Origin: Eubacterium_U album | GTDB taxonomy: Bacteria; Bacillota; Clostridia; Lachnospirales; Lachnospiraceae | Assembly: GCF_025336545.1 (NCBI RefSeq) | Contig: NZ_JAODBU010000002.1 | Location: 372,001 to 436,000, forward strand | Length of the DNA: 64,000 nt | Direction of reading: 5' to 3' | In this document: in pieces, positions 43,463 through 51,492 of the stretch | How positions within the stretch are numbered: the stretch's first letter is position 1 | Layout: every line of letters begins with the position of its first letter | Program-made: the position numbers and the translations under genes | The notes under the pieces: generated by a model | Told to the model about the DNA's origin: nothing | Databases searched by the model: none | The model's input: the letters and a program-made list of their open reading frames with translations, nothing else

Positions 43463-44380
43463 TTATTTAACATCTGCCCAAGTTGTAACTGCACCTGTAA
43501 AAATATCTTTAATCTGATCTACTGTTAAGTCATCAATTGTGTTGTTATTATTAACAATTACTGCAATACCGTCTTTTGCAATTGCTGTTGCCTTAACTCC
43601 TTTTTCTTCATCCTTTAAATCTCTTGATGCCATTCCGATATCACATGTTCCTTCAATTGCTGAATTAACACCTGTTGTAGAATCACTTTCCTGAATTTCA
43701 ATTGATGCATTTGAGTTAACTTTGGCATAAGCTTCTTTTAATTTTTCCATTACAGGAGTTACTGATGAAGAACCGGCTACTACGATGCTTCCTTTTACTT
43801 TGGATGATGTAAAACTTCCTGTATTTTCTACTTCGATATAACCATTGTCTGAAATAATTTTCTGTCCATCTTCACTCATAATATAGTTAATGAAATCCTG
43901 TGCTACTTCACTTACGCTATCACCTGTTACGATGTTAAATGGTCTTGCAAGTGTATATGTACCTGCATTAATGTTATCTGCTGTAGCTTCAACTCCACCT
44001 ACTTTAACTGCCTTAACTGTGTCATTTAATGAACCAAGTGAAGCATAACCGATTGCGTAATCATTTCCTGACACCGTTGTCATCATTACTTCTGTGCTGT
44101 TTGTAATGCTTGCATCTAATGTTGTGTTATCAACCTTATTTCCATCTGCATCTTTTTCTTCAACACCTGTTAATTCAATGAAAGCTCCTCTTGTACCAGA
44201 ACCATCTTCTCTTGAAACAACTGAAATATCTTTAGATGTATCAAATCCTGTTTCTGAACTTGCGCTTTTATTTGTTCCTGCATTATCAGAATTCTTTGCG
44301 TCTGAATTTGTAGAACCACAACCTGTCATTGTTCCCATAACTAATGCTGCACTAAGTGCTAAAACTGCTAATTTTCTCAT
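43463..44380 (-). CDS. pstS: Phosphate-binding lipoprotein PstS
   Basis: A 305-residue lipoprotein. The signal peptide ends with a lipobox MTGC, so Cys21 would be lipidated and the protein held outside the membrane. Phosphate-contact regions are visible: VSREDGSGTRGAF, TTVSGNDYAIGYASLG and SSSVTPVME. It delivers phosphate to PstCA. The first 25 mature residues form a Ser/Asn-rich tether. GGAGG lies before the ATG; it is the first gene of the operon. Confidence 0.95.
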   Translation of the reverse strand: MRKLAVLALSAALVMGTMTGCGSTNSDAKNSDNAGTNKSASSETGFDTSKDISVVSREDGSGTRGAFIELTGVEEKDADGNKVDNTTLDASITNSTEVMMTTVSGNDYAIGYASLGSLNDTVKAVKVGGVEATADNINAGTYTLARPFNIVTGDSVSEVAQDFINYIMSEDGQKIISDNGYIEVENTGSFTSSKVKGSIVVAGSSSVTPVMEKLKEAYAKVNSNASIEIQESDSTTGVNSAIEGTCDIGMASRDLKDEEKGVKATAIAKDGIAVIVNNNNTIDDLTVDQIKDIFTGAVTTWADVK

Positions 44381-44452
44381 TTCTTAATTCCTCCATAATC
44401 TGACGATTTATTTCATCGCTCTAATTTACATTTTCTTTTATTTAGTTTAAAA

Positions 44453-44481
44453 ATAATTAACTAAATATGCGCATTTGTTAA
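44453..44481 (-). promoter_or_regulatory. Candidate promoter of the pst operon
   Basis: TTAACA (44476-44481) and AATTAT (44453-44458) are 17 bases apart on the minus strand, about 75 bases before pstS. Upstream TTTACA and TTTATG words could be parts of a Pho box, but the spacing is not regular. The remaining bases 44482-44542 show nothing else. Confidence 0.4.
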
Positions 44482-44542
44482 TTCTTCTTAATCATAAATG
44501 CCCAATGTAAAATCCATAACCATCTCTAAGTAAAAAATACGT

Positions 44543-44775
44543 AAAGTTCGATTGTAACGAGCCACGCAAATAAAGAAAGACCAACACTACGTTTCAAGCT
44601 TGCTTGAAAACTCGTGTTGGTCTTTCTTTATTTATGCGGCGACAGCCGTAACGAAGAAGATGCGCAGCATCTCTGAGTTCGGCTCGTTACAATCGAACTT
44701 TTTTATTCATCCGCGACAGCCGTAACGAAAAAGATGCGTAGCATCTTTGAGTTCGGCTCGTTACAATCGAACTTT
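44543..44775. repeat. Large nested palindromic element, type 2
   Basis: The left arm AAAGTTCGATTGTAACGAGC(C) (44543-44563) has two inverse copies, at 44681-44701 and 44755-44775. Inside, a perfect 20-base-pair stem (44568-44587 with 44614-44633) surrounds a TTTCAAGC/GCTTGAAA hairpin. The GC content is higher than that of the flanks. It fills the gap between fsa and pstS and may also end fsa transcription. Confidence 0.85.
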
Positions 44776-44782
44776 TTTATTT
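44639..44782. repeat. Tandem duplication of a 74-base unit within palindrome type 2
   Basis: The unit starts GCGACAGCCGTAACGAA at 44639 and again at 44713. The copies differ at only three bases over the first 68, and each carries a small GATGC-GCATC hairpin and the inverse of the left palindrome arm. Confidence 0.9.
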
Positions 44783-45435
44783 TATTCTCCAAATACAGCT
44801 TTATAATCTGCCTGGAATTTAGCTATTCCCTGATCTGTCAATGGATGCTTTGTCATTGTTTCAATTACCTTATAAGGAACTGTAGCAATATCAGCTCCTG
44901 CTAATGCACAATCCGTAACATGAATTGGATTTCGTACAGATGCAGCTATAATTTCAGTTTCATATCCGTAAATATCAAAAATTTCTGCTATTGTTCTTAT
45001 TAAATCAATTCCCGGCTGATTAATATCATCAAGTCTTCCTAGGAATGGTGATACATATGATGCACCTGCCTCAGCTGCAAGTATTGCCTGATTTGCTGAA
45101 AAAATCAAAGTAACATTTGTTTTAATTCCTTCTTTTGAAAGTACCTTGACAGCCTTCAAGCCCTCGACAGTCATTGGAATCTTTACAACCATATTCGGAT
45201 GAATTGAAGCTATTTCTCTTCCTTCTGCAATCATACCCTCTGCATCAGTTGTTGTTGCTTTAACTTCACCGCTTATAGGTCCATCTACAATAGTAGTAAT
45301 TTCTTTAATAACTTCGTTAAAATTTCTTCCCTCTTTAGCAATCAATGATGGGTTTGTAGTTACACCACAAATAACTCCCATATCATTTGCCTTTCTGATA
45401 TCATCTACGTTTGCTGTGTCAATAAAAAACTTCAT
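44782..45435 (-). CDS. fsa: Transaldolase / fructose-6-phosphate aldolase family (TalC/FSA)
   Basis: A 217-residue TIM-barrel class I aldolase. The Schiff-base lysine is Lys85 (MVVKIPMT). At positions where E. coli FSA has Gln59 and Tyr131, this protein has Glu57 and Phe131 (SPFLGRLDD), as in transaldolases, so transfer of dihydroxyacetone units in the pentose phosphate pathway is more likely than free aldol cleavage. I chose ATG 45435 (MKFFIDTAN), the family start; an extension to 45486 is possible. That ATG has no Shine-Dalgarno but overlaps the stop of a 12-codon leader frame with a good site. It lies 105 bases after dxr. Confidence 0.88.
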   Translation of the reverse strand: MKFFIDTANVDDIRKANDMGVICGVTTNPSLIAKEGRNFNEVIKEITTIVDGPISGEVKATTTDAEGMIAEGREIASIHPNMVVKIPMTVEGLKAVKVLSKEGIKTNVTLIFSANQAILAAEAGASYVSPFLGRLDDINQPGIDLIRTIAEIFDIYGYETEIIAASVRNPIHVTDCALAGADIATVPYKVIETMTKHPLTDQGIAKFQADYKAVFGE

Positions 45436-45470
45436 AATGTTATTTGTATGAGACTTTTCATATATCTCAT
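45432..45470 (-). CDS. Possible 12-codon leader peptide coupled to fsa
   Basis: ATG at 45470 follows AAAGGAG by 3 bases and reads MRYMKSLIQITL; its TGA overlaps the fsa ATG as ATGA. As fsa itself has no ribosome site, ribosomes ending here could reinitiate on fsa. The spacing of the site is short, so this is a hypothesis. Confidence 0.35.
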   Translation of the reverse strand: MRYMKSLIQITL

Positions 45471-45539
45471 ACTCTCCTTTCTTCATCCCATTATCCCAAA
45501 TCTGTTTATTTTCAACCTACAATACGCAAATTAATTATG

Positions 45540-46682
45540 TTACCATCTTTTATCGACTATTTCATCCACCCATTGTTCAATATCCAATATCTGTTGTACC
45601 GTCGGATTATGAATAGTCTGATGATAACTCATACAATATTCAATAATTTCCGTAATTTCCAAAAAACTTATCTGTCGGTTTAAAAACATTGCAACTGCTT
45701 TTTCATTTGCTGCATTAAGAACCGTAGGCATAGAACCTCCTATCTTTCCTGCTCTATATGCAAGTGATAAACCTTTAAATTTTTCAAAGTCCGGGTCTTC
45801 AAATGTAATTTGGGCTATTTTTCCAAAATCTGCTTTTTCTCCGGCAAGATATCTTCTCTCCGGATAATAAATTGCATATTGAATTGGTAATTTCATATCT
45901 GGCAAACCTAATTGGGCCATAACAGCACCATCATTAAACTGAACCATAGAATGAATAATGCTCTGAGGCTGAATTACTATCTGAACATCATCTACATCCA
46001 CGTCAAATAACCATTTTGCTTCTAATACCTCTAAGCCTTTATTAACCATAGTTGCTGAATCAATTGTAATCTTTGGTCCCATCTTCCAATTAGGATGTTT
46101 TAAAGCATCTTCAATGGTAACGTTTTTCATTTTTGATTTTTCCCATGTTCTAAACGGACCGCCTGAAGCTGTTAAAATTATCTTATCAATTTCTTTATGG
46201 TTTTCTCCATTTATTGATTGAAAAATTGCACTATGCTCACTATCTACAGGTAATATCTTTACGTTATGTTTCTTTGCTAAATCCATTACCAAATGTCCTG
46301 CAGTAACAAGAGTCTCTTTGTTAGCTAATGCAATATCCTTTCCGGCTTTTATACATTCTAAAGTAGGTATTATTCCTATCATTCCCACAAAAGCCGTTAC
46401 AACTAACTTAGCCTTATCATATGTCGCTGCTTCAATTAATCCATCCATTCCTGTTACTATCTTTACATTCTTATCTGCAACAGAAATCTTTAATTGTTCA
46501 GCTGCATCTTCATCATATACACATACAATTTCAGGATCAAATTCTCTAATCTGTTCTTCAAGTTTCTTTATATTTTTCTTAGCTGCAATTGCAACTACTT
46601 TTAAATCATTATTAGCTCTTACAATTTCTAATGTCTGAGTTCCCACTGAACCAGTAGACCCCAATATTGAAATATTCTTCAT
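45540..46682 (-). CDS. dxr: 1-deoxy-D-xylulose-5-phosphate reductoisomerase
   Basis: A 380-residue NADPH enzyme that forms MEP, the second step of the non-mevalonate isoprenoid route. Visible: GSTGSVGTQTLEIV (nucleotide fold), ALANKETLVTAG, PVDSEHSAIFQ, LTASGGPFRTW, HPNWKMGPKITIDSATMVNKGLE and the C-terminal LNAANEKAVAMFL. I chose ATG 46682 because it gives the family start MKNISILG, with GGAG 4 bases upstream. It lies between the PTS operon and fsa, not in the usual cdsA-rseP gap. Confidence 0.95.
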   Translation of the reverse strand: MKNISILGSTGSVGTQTLEIVRANNDLKVVAIAAKKNIKKLEEQIREFDPEIVCVYDEDAAEQLKISVADKNVKIVTGMDGLIEAATYDKAKLVVTAFVGMIGIIPTLECIKAGKDIALANKETLVTAGHLVMDLAKKHNVKILPVDSEHSAIFQSINGENHKEIDKIILTASGGPFRTWEKSKMKNVTIEDALKHPNWKMGPKITIDSATMVNKGLEVLEAKWLFDVDVDDVQIVIQPQSIIHSMVQFNDGAVMAQLGLPDMKLPIQYAIYYPERRYLAGEKADFGKIAQITFEDPDFEKFKGLSLAYRAGKIGGSMPTVLNAANEKAVAMFLNRQISFLEITEIIEYCMSYHQTIHNPTVQQILDIEQWVDEIVDKRW

Positions 46683-46900
46683 GATACTCCATTCTGTCTC
46701 CTTCATTTAAGGAAACATCATTATATATTCTTTCTCTATTATTTCTTAATCTCTTATATTTATCTTTTATTTTATTATTTAAAAGTATAATTTTTGTAAA
46801 ATTAAGCAAAATCTAAGACAAGAATATCACATTTTTTGTAAAAAATAAAGTAGTTGCCCCTCAAACCAGATGTTAAGTATATAATTTATGCAAAAAGGTA

Positions 46901-46932
46901 GGGAGTAATAAAAATTATTTAGTATTACTCCC
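46901..46932 (-). terminator. Intrinsic terminator after the PTS operon
   Basis: GGGAGTAATA/TATTACTCCC, 10 pairs with a 12-base loop, is followed by TACCTTTTTGC on the minus strand. It lies 33 bases past the TIM stop codon. The other bases of 46683-46900 are A/T-rich and show no clear signal. Confidence 0.8.
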
Positions 46933-46964
46933 CAAATTATGAAAGACTAGTTATGTCAATGTGG

Positions 46965-47651
46965 CTATTTCTCTTTTTTAGCTTTAACGATTGCCTCAGC
47001 CATTTCATGTACTCTCTGTGCCGGAGATGGTGCATTTAAAATACCTGATGTAGCACCTGTTCCATCTGCTCCAAGTTTTACTACATTATAGCAATCATCT
47101 GCTGTGCTTACTCCTGATGCAATCATTACTAATACATTAGGATTAACCTCGTGAAGACCCTTTACTGTTTCAATAGTATATGAGTCATCTGCTACCTTTC
47201 CTGTTCCAATCAAATCTGTTGGTTCTGCTAATACTATATCAGGATCCATACATGCAACTGCCTTTGCCTCAACTGTTGAATCTGCACAAACTATTGTAAT
47301 CATTCCTAATTCTTTTGCTCTTTTAATTGTTGCATATAAATCTGAAACTGTTTTAGGATTTTCAGCATGATTTAAAAATACTGCCTCTGCTCCTGCTTCC
47401 TTTAATGATTCAGGAAGTACATGTCCCATTCCTCTTCCAGGAGTCAAAGGATCCATTGATTGAGCACACACAATAAGATTTTCTGTATTTTCCTTTATTA
47501 ATCTTATGTCAGCATATGGGCATGTAAAATAAATCTGAAGTCCTGTTTCTTTTGCAGTTTTATCTGCTGCCTTTGCTAATTCCAAACTTTTTTCACCATA
47601 TAAATATGACTTTGGATTAACAATCAAAAAAGGTGATTCTGCTTTTGCCAT
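46965..47651 (-). CDS. Short triosephosphate-isomerase-family protein (archaeal-like TIM)
   Basis: A 228-residue TIM barrel, shorter than bacterial TpiA (about 250). Catalytic residues in place: Asn12 and Lys14 (VNPKSY), His95 (LNHAE) and Glu143 (AEPTDLIGTG). The general pattern resembles archaeal TIMs. It is the last gene of the PTS operon, so it may convert dihydroxyacetone phosphate from the aldolase to glyceraldehyde-3-phosphate, or isomerise another sugar phosphate, as TIM-family proteins of sugar-alcohol pathways do. GGAGGAG lies before the ATG; 12 bases separate it from yjbQ. Confidence 0.8.
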   Translation of the reverse strand: MAKAESPFLIVNPKSYLYGEKSLELAKAADKTAKETGLQIYFTCPYADIRLIKENTENLIVCAQSMDPLTPGRGMGHVLPESLKEAGAEAVFLNHAENPKTVSDLYATIKRAKELGMITIVCADSTVEAKAVACMDPDIVLAEPTDLIGTGKVADDSYTIETVKGLHEVNPNVLVMIASGVSTADDCYNVVKLGADGTGATSGILNAPSPAQRVHEMAEAIVKAKKEK

Positions 47652-47663
47652 TTTACTCTCCTC

Positions 47664-48185
47664 CTATTCTCCTATAACAATAATTTTACATTTTCTTGTT
47701 CTTTCTCTTGTTCTGTCAAAATCTACAAAATAAACATATCCCGTAGGTCCTACACCCAATTTTCCATCATCAACTTCCAATGTGGCACTTGAACCAACAA
47801 GTGTAGATCTTAAATGGGCATCTCCATTAAATAAGGCTGTTCTATCACCATTTGGTAAATATGTAGCTGCATCAGGCCATGATTCAACAGCTTTATAATG
47901 TTCTTCACCAGGATAATTATACTGATCTGCATTTACATGATCAGGTATGATTTTCTTTAATACATCATTCAAATCTTCCTGTAAAAATTCATCTCCTGCT
48001 TCATTGTAATCATGTACAAATTCTTCAAAAAATACTGAGCATGTTGTATGTGGTGAAATTGCTACACAAATTCCATTCTTTATTCCACTTTTCTCTATTG
48101 CTTCTCTAACCTGTGGTGTAATATTTACATATGTTGGTGTACCACCGTGTGATTTTAACATAATTGTTTCTTTATATACTGCCAT
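47664..48185 (-). CDS. yjbQ: YjbQ / UPF0047 family protein
   Basis: A 173-residue cytoplasmic protein of the UPF0047 family, recognised by SPHTTCSVFFEEF and AHLRSTLVGSS. Members have weak thiamine-phosphate-synthase activity; the true role is unsettled. This one has an insert relative to the usual 130-140 residues (region YNYPGEEHYKAVESWPDAATYLP). It lies between the aldolase and TIM genes, 37 and 12 bases from them, suggesting a role in the same sugar pathway. Confidence 0.85.
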   Translation of the reverse strand: MAVYKETIMLKSHGGTPTYVNITPQVREAIEKSGIKNGICVAISPHTTCSVFFEEFVHDYNEAGDEFLQEDLNDVLKKIIPDHVNADQYNYPGEEHYKAVESWPDAATYLPNGDRTALFNGDAHLRSTLVGSSATLEVDDGKLGVGPTGYVYFVDFDRTRERTRKCKIIVIGE

Positions 48186-48222
48186 CTATACTCTCCTTTT
48201 CATAAAATTAAGTAGTAGTTAA

Positions 48223-49098
48223 TTATTTTATTTTCTGAAATACCTTTATTGCACGCTTTACATCCTCTTTAATTGCTTCTGTTGCAACTAATGACATTGA
48301 GTCATAGAACAATGGCTTACTATCATCCTGCCAATATTCCTTTGATGCTTTTCCACCTGCTGTATTCATATATGTATAGTAATTAACTTTACAAATTCCA
48401 TTTTCAATAGCTACAGCATAATCCTCATCTGATACTCCTGAACCACCATGCATAACCAATGGAATGTTTGTTGCTTCTCTAAGTCTTGCAACTCTAGGTA
48501 AATCCAATTTTGGTTCAGTCAGATATACTCCGTGTGTCGTACCAAATGCAACTGCAAGGCAATCTACATTTGTCATTTCAACAAACTTCTTTGCTACTTC
48601 AGGATCTGTATATATGTTATCTAAGTCTTCATAATCATCAGTGCTATCAGCTCCTGCTCCTTCACCCTGTACGACTTTTGATGTGAAAATATGTCCCAAT
48701 TCAGCTTCAACACTTGCTCCAACTGCATGTGCAATTTTAACTATTTCTGCTGTTTCTGCTGCATTTTCTTCAAAACTTTTAGCTGATGCATCATACATAA
48801 CGGATGTAAAGCCTAATTTTAAAGCCTGAACACATCTATCAAAACTTGAACCATGGTCTAAATGTAATGCAACAGGAACTTTCGCCCTTTCAGCATAATA
48901 CTTCATAACCGGTCCTATCTCTTCTAAATCAATTAAATCATCATGGCTTTGTGCATGCTGTAATATAACAGGTGAATTAAGTTCTTCCGCCGCCTGAATA
49001 ATTCCTCTGATTGCTTCTAGTGTTGTACCGTTAAAAGCTCCAACTGCCTTATGTTCTACTTTCGCTTCATCAAGTAATTCTTTTAATGTTACCAGCAT
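48223..49098 (-). CDS. Class II ketose-bisphosphate aldolase
   Basis: A 291-residue zinc aldolase of the FbaA/GatY/KbaY family. Zinc and active-site residues are visible in ALHLDHGSSFD, EAELGHIF, FGTTHGVY and VMHGGSGV. I chose ATG 49098 because AGGAGG lies about 6 bases upstream. It splits a ketose-1,6- or tagatose-bisphosphate to dihydroxyacetone phosphate and an aldehyde; the sequence does not tell which. It is part of the PTS operon, so the substrate is probably the product of a PTS-imported sugar or polyol. Confidence 0.9.
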   Translation of the reverse strand: MLVTLKELLDEAKVEHKAVGAFNGTTLEAIRGIIQAAEELNSPVILQHAQSHDDLIDLEEIGPVMKYYAERAKVPVALHLDHGSSFDRCVQALKLGFTSVMYDASAKSFEENAAETAEIVKIAHAVGASVEAELGHIFTSKVVQGEGAGADSTDDYEDLDNIYTDPEVAKKFVEMTNVDCLAVAFGTTHGVYLTEPKLDLPRVARLREATNIPLVMHGGSGVSDEDYAVAIENGICKVNYYTYMNTAGGKASKEYWQDDSKPLFYDSMSLVATEAIKEDVKRAIKVFQKIK

Positions 49099-49179
49099 TA
49101 CTATCCCTCCTATCAATCCTATGGATTAAATAAAATAATCTATTTTAATTACATTGTTTTCAAATTTACTATATACTAA

Positions 49180-49713
49180 TTAATTTTTAACTAATTTCTT
49201 ACTGATTTTCTTCTGTTTTTCCAGTTCTTTTTTCTGAGCTAATCTTTCTCTACCTTCTTTTCTTGCTCTGGTAACAACAGAATCCGGATTAACTTTTTCA
49301 TCTAAATCATAAAAATAATCTACTATTTCATCCTGTTCTTCAAATTCAGATACTCTAATCCAATATCTTCCTTTTAAAATCCCACCTTTATTTATATTCA
49401 TATATATTGATGTATTTCCTGCAACCATTCTCATTGAGAAATTTGTCATTTCACTTATCTTATAAGTATGTTCCTGTTTGTATGCACGAAAAGTTACACT
49501 GTCTTTTCCCAATTCAAATTCATACGGATTACTTAAAGATATAAATTCATTCCACACATTATATACACAAATGATTAATATAAACATCAACAAACCACTA
49601 AATCCGGTCATCACCTGCCTGATTAGGCAATAAAGCCCAATCAGGAGTGTGAATAACCCCGGTAAAGTATGTTGAATGAAATAGTGTGATTTATTATACA
49701 CATAACTTTTCAT
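49180..49713 (-). CDS. Unknown membrane protein in the PTS operon (PH-like domain possible)
   Basis: A 177-residue protein: cytoplasmic start, two membrane helices (about 14-30 and 36-53), a beta-rich middle (about 60-135, with ELGKDSVTFRA and GRYWIRVSEFE), and a charged Lys/Glu-rich C-terminal helix ending KKISKKLVKN. The layout resembles membrane-anchored bacterial PH-like proteins. I do not recognise a family. It lies between IIC and the aldolase on the same strand, with a weak AAAGG site. Function unknown. Confidence 0.65.
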   Translation of the reverse strand: MKSYVYNKSHYFIQHTLPGLFTLLIGLYCLIRQVMTGFSGLLMFILIICVYNVWNEFISLSNPYEFELGKDSVTFRAYKQEHTYKISEMTNFSMRMVAGNTSIYMNINKGGILKGRYWIRVSEFEEQDEIVDYFYDLDEKVNPDSVVTRARKEGRERLAQKKELEKQKKISKKLVKN

Positions 49714-49734
49714 ATATACATTTACCTTTCATTT

Positions 49735-51090
49735 TTATTTTTCTTCAGCATGAGCTGCTTTAATAATACGCTGTCTGTTTAAGAAAGCTAATGCAAGTGC
49801 TACAATTCCCACAACCACTAATGCTATAATGCTTAAGTTACCTGCTCTGTAAATAAGCCATGTAAGTGGGTTTGCACCATCACAAATTGATGAAATCTTT
49901 GTAACACCATCATATGTAGCTGCATCTACTGTATGAGCTACAGATGTAGTAACTGCTGCAAGGTCAGTTGAAATATATAAACCACCGATTAATGCAACAA
50001 TACCTGTTATAATTGCACGGAATCCATTACCACCAACTAATGGTACAATTAATACGAACATATATGGTAATACTGATAAGTCAGTCATTGGAAGTACTGT
50101 GTTTCCAGGAAGAATAACTGCAAGGAATACAGCAACCGGTACAAGAATAAGTGATACTGTTAATGTAACAGGATGTCCTACACCTACTGCTGAGTCAAGT
50201 CCAATATAAATCTTTCCTCTGTTTGAGAATCTCTTTGAAATAAATCCCTGAGCTGCTTCTGAAATTGGCATAAGACCTTCCATAAGTAATGCAGCCATTT
50301 TTGGAATAAGTACTAATGCAGCACCTAAGTAAATACCACATGTTAAAATGTCTTTTAATGGATATCCTGCTAATACTCCGATAACAAGACCTAATACTGT
50401 ACCAATAATAATTGGTTCACCAAATACACCGAATTTCTTCTGTAATTTTTCAATATTAATATCGATCTTGTTAACTCCCGGAATCTTATCGATAATCCAG
50501 TTAACTACGATTGCAAATGGAACAAAGGCTGCTGTAAATCCATGAGGAAGTGAAACGCCCGGCATTCCTAAAACTTCTTCTGCCTTTGGTGCTGTGTAGT
50601 CAGCAATTACAAATACTATAATAATATTAATAACAGCTGCTATAATACCATATGCAAGGTTATCTGTTACAATAGCAACTAATGAACCTGTAAATGCGAA
50701 ATGCCAATAGTTCCAAATATCAACGTCGATTGTCTGAGTTGTATTTGTAAGTAACATAATAATGTTAACAATTAAACCAATTGGAATAATTATAAGACCA
50801 ATTGTTGTACCCATAGCAATCGCTGCTGCTGCAGGCCAACCTACATCTACAGTTGTAAGTGATAAATGGAATCTGTCGGCCATTTCCTGAACTGCCGGTG
50901 CTAAATAAGTACCAATAAGTCCTACTGCAAGGTTAAGTCCAATGAAACCTACACCTACTGTTAATCCACCTCTAAGGGCTTTACCAAACTTTGCTCCTAA
51001 AATAACACCAAAAATTGTTAAAATAATTGGCATCATTACGCTTGCACCTAAACCATTAATGTAACTAAAAAAATCAATAATATATTGCAT
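49735..51090 (-). CDS. PTS galactitol-type IIC component
   Basis: A 451-residue membrane transporter of the GatC family with about ten to twelve helices. Recognised by PIILTIFGVILGAKFGKALRG, NIIMLLTNTTQTIDVDIWNYWHFAF and GLMPISEAAQGF. It imports and, with IIA and IIB, phosphorylates a sugar alcohol or sugar; the substrate is uncertain because GatC-type carriers serve several. GGGAG lies before the ATG. It follows IIB by 65 bases. Confidence 0.9.
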   Translation of the reverse strand: MQYIIDFFSYINGLGASVMMPIILTIFGVILGAKFGKALRGGLTVGVGFIGLNLAVGLIGTYLAPAVQEMADRFHLSLTTVDVGWPAAAAIAMGTTIGLIIIPIGLIVNIIMLLTNTTQTIDVDIWNYWHFAFTGSLVAIVTDNLAYGIIAAVINIIIVFVIADYTAPKAEEVLGMPGVSLPHGFTAAFVPFAIVVNWIIDKIPGVNKIDINIEKLQKKFGVFGEPIIIGTVLGLVIGVLAGYPLKDILTCGIYLGAALVLIPKMAALLMEGLMPISEAAQGFISKRFSNRGKIYIGLDSAVGVGHPVTLTVSLILVPVAVFLAVILPGNTVLPMTDLSVLPYMFVLIVPLVGGNGFRAIITGIVALIGGLYISTDLAAVTTSVAHTVDAATYDGVTKISSICDGANPLTWLIYRAGNLSIIALVVVGIVALALAFLNRQRIIKAAHAEEK

Positions 51091-51155
51091 GCTTTTTCTC
51101 CCTTCTTAATCTCATTTGAAAATAATTTCAAATATTTTCTTACGTGTTATTTTTT

Positions 51156-51440
51156 CTACTTTTTCATCTGTTCTTCTACATCACTGAACAATTTGTCAAC
51201 TCCGATACCTGTCAATAATGGAAGTCCAGGTATTACAGGACAAGGAATGTTTCCACCAACTACTGTTGTAGCAATGGCAAAGTCAGCATTTTTTGCTTTT
51301 TCTGCAAGTTCAGATACCTGACACTGTTCAATCTGGTATTTTCCTGCATATCCGTGCTCATTAAGATACTGAGATACCTTCTGGTTTGCAACTGTTGATG
51401 TTGCTACTCCTGATCCACATGCGATAACTATTCTTTTCAT
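51156..51440 (-). CDS. PTS galactitol-type IIB component
   Basis: A 94-residue phosphocarrier. The active cysteine is Cys8 in IVIACGSGVATST. I chose ATG 51440 because AAAGGAG lies 8 bases upstream; a longer frame to 51458 overlaps the ribosome site. It passes phosphate from IIA to the substrate at IIC. It follows IIA by 52 bases. Confidence 0.92.
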   Translation of the reverse strand: MKRIVIACGSGVATSTVANQKVSQYLNEHGYAGKYQIEQCQVSELAEKAKNADFAIATTVVGGNIPCPVIPGLPLLTGIGVDKLFSDVEEQMKK

Positions 51441-51492
51441 ATCTGTTTCTCCTTTCATATAATTATTTGCCTTTTGGCAATTTATTAAGTTC

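Noticed and set aside
44482..44530. A Pho box upstream of pstS
   Set aside because: TTTACA and TTTATG words occur, but without the regular direct-repeat spacing needed; not listed as a feature on its own.
46612..46809. A 65-codon frame overlapping the dxr start, with an internal ATG after AAGGAG
   Set aside because: It is in another frame of dxr and covers its nucleotide-binding start; no known family. The AAGGAG more likely belongs to the dxr initiation area.
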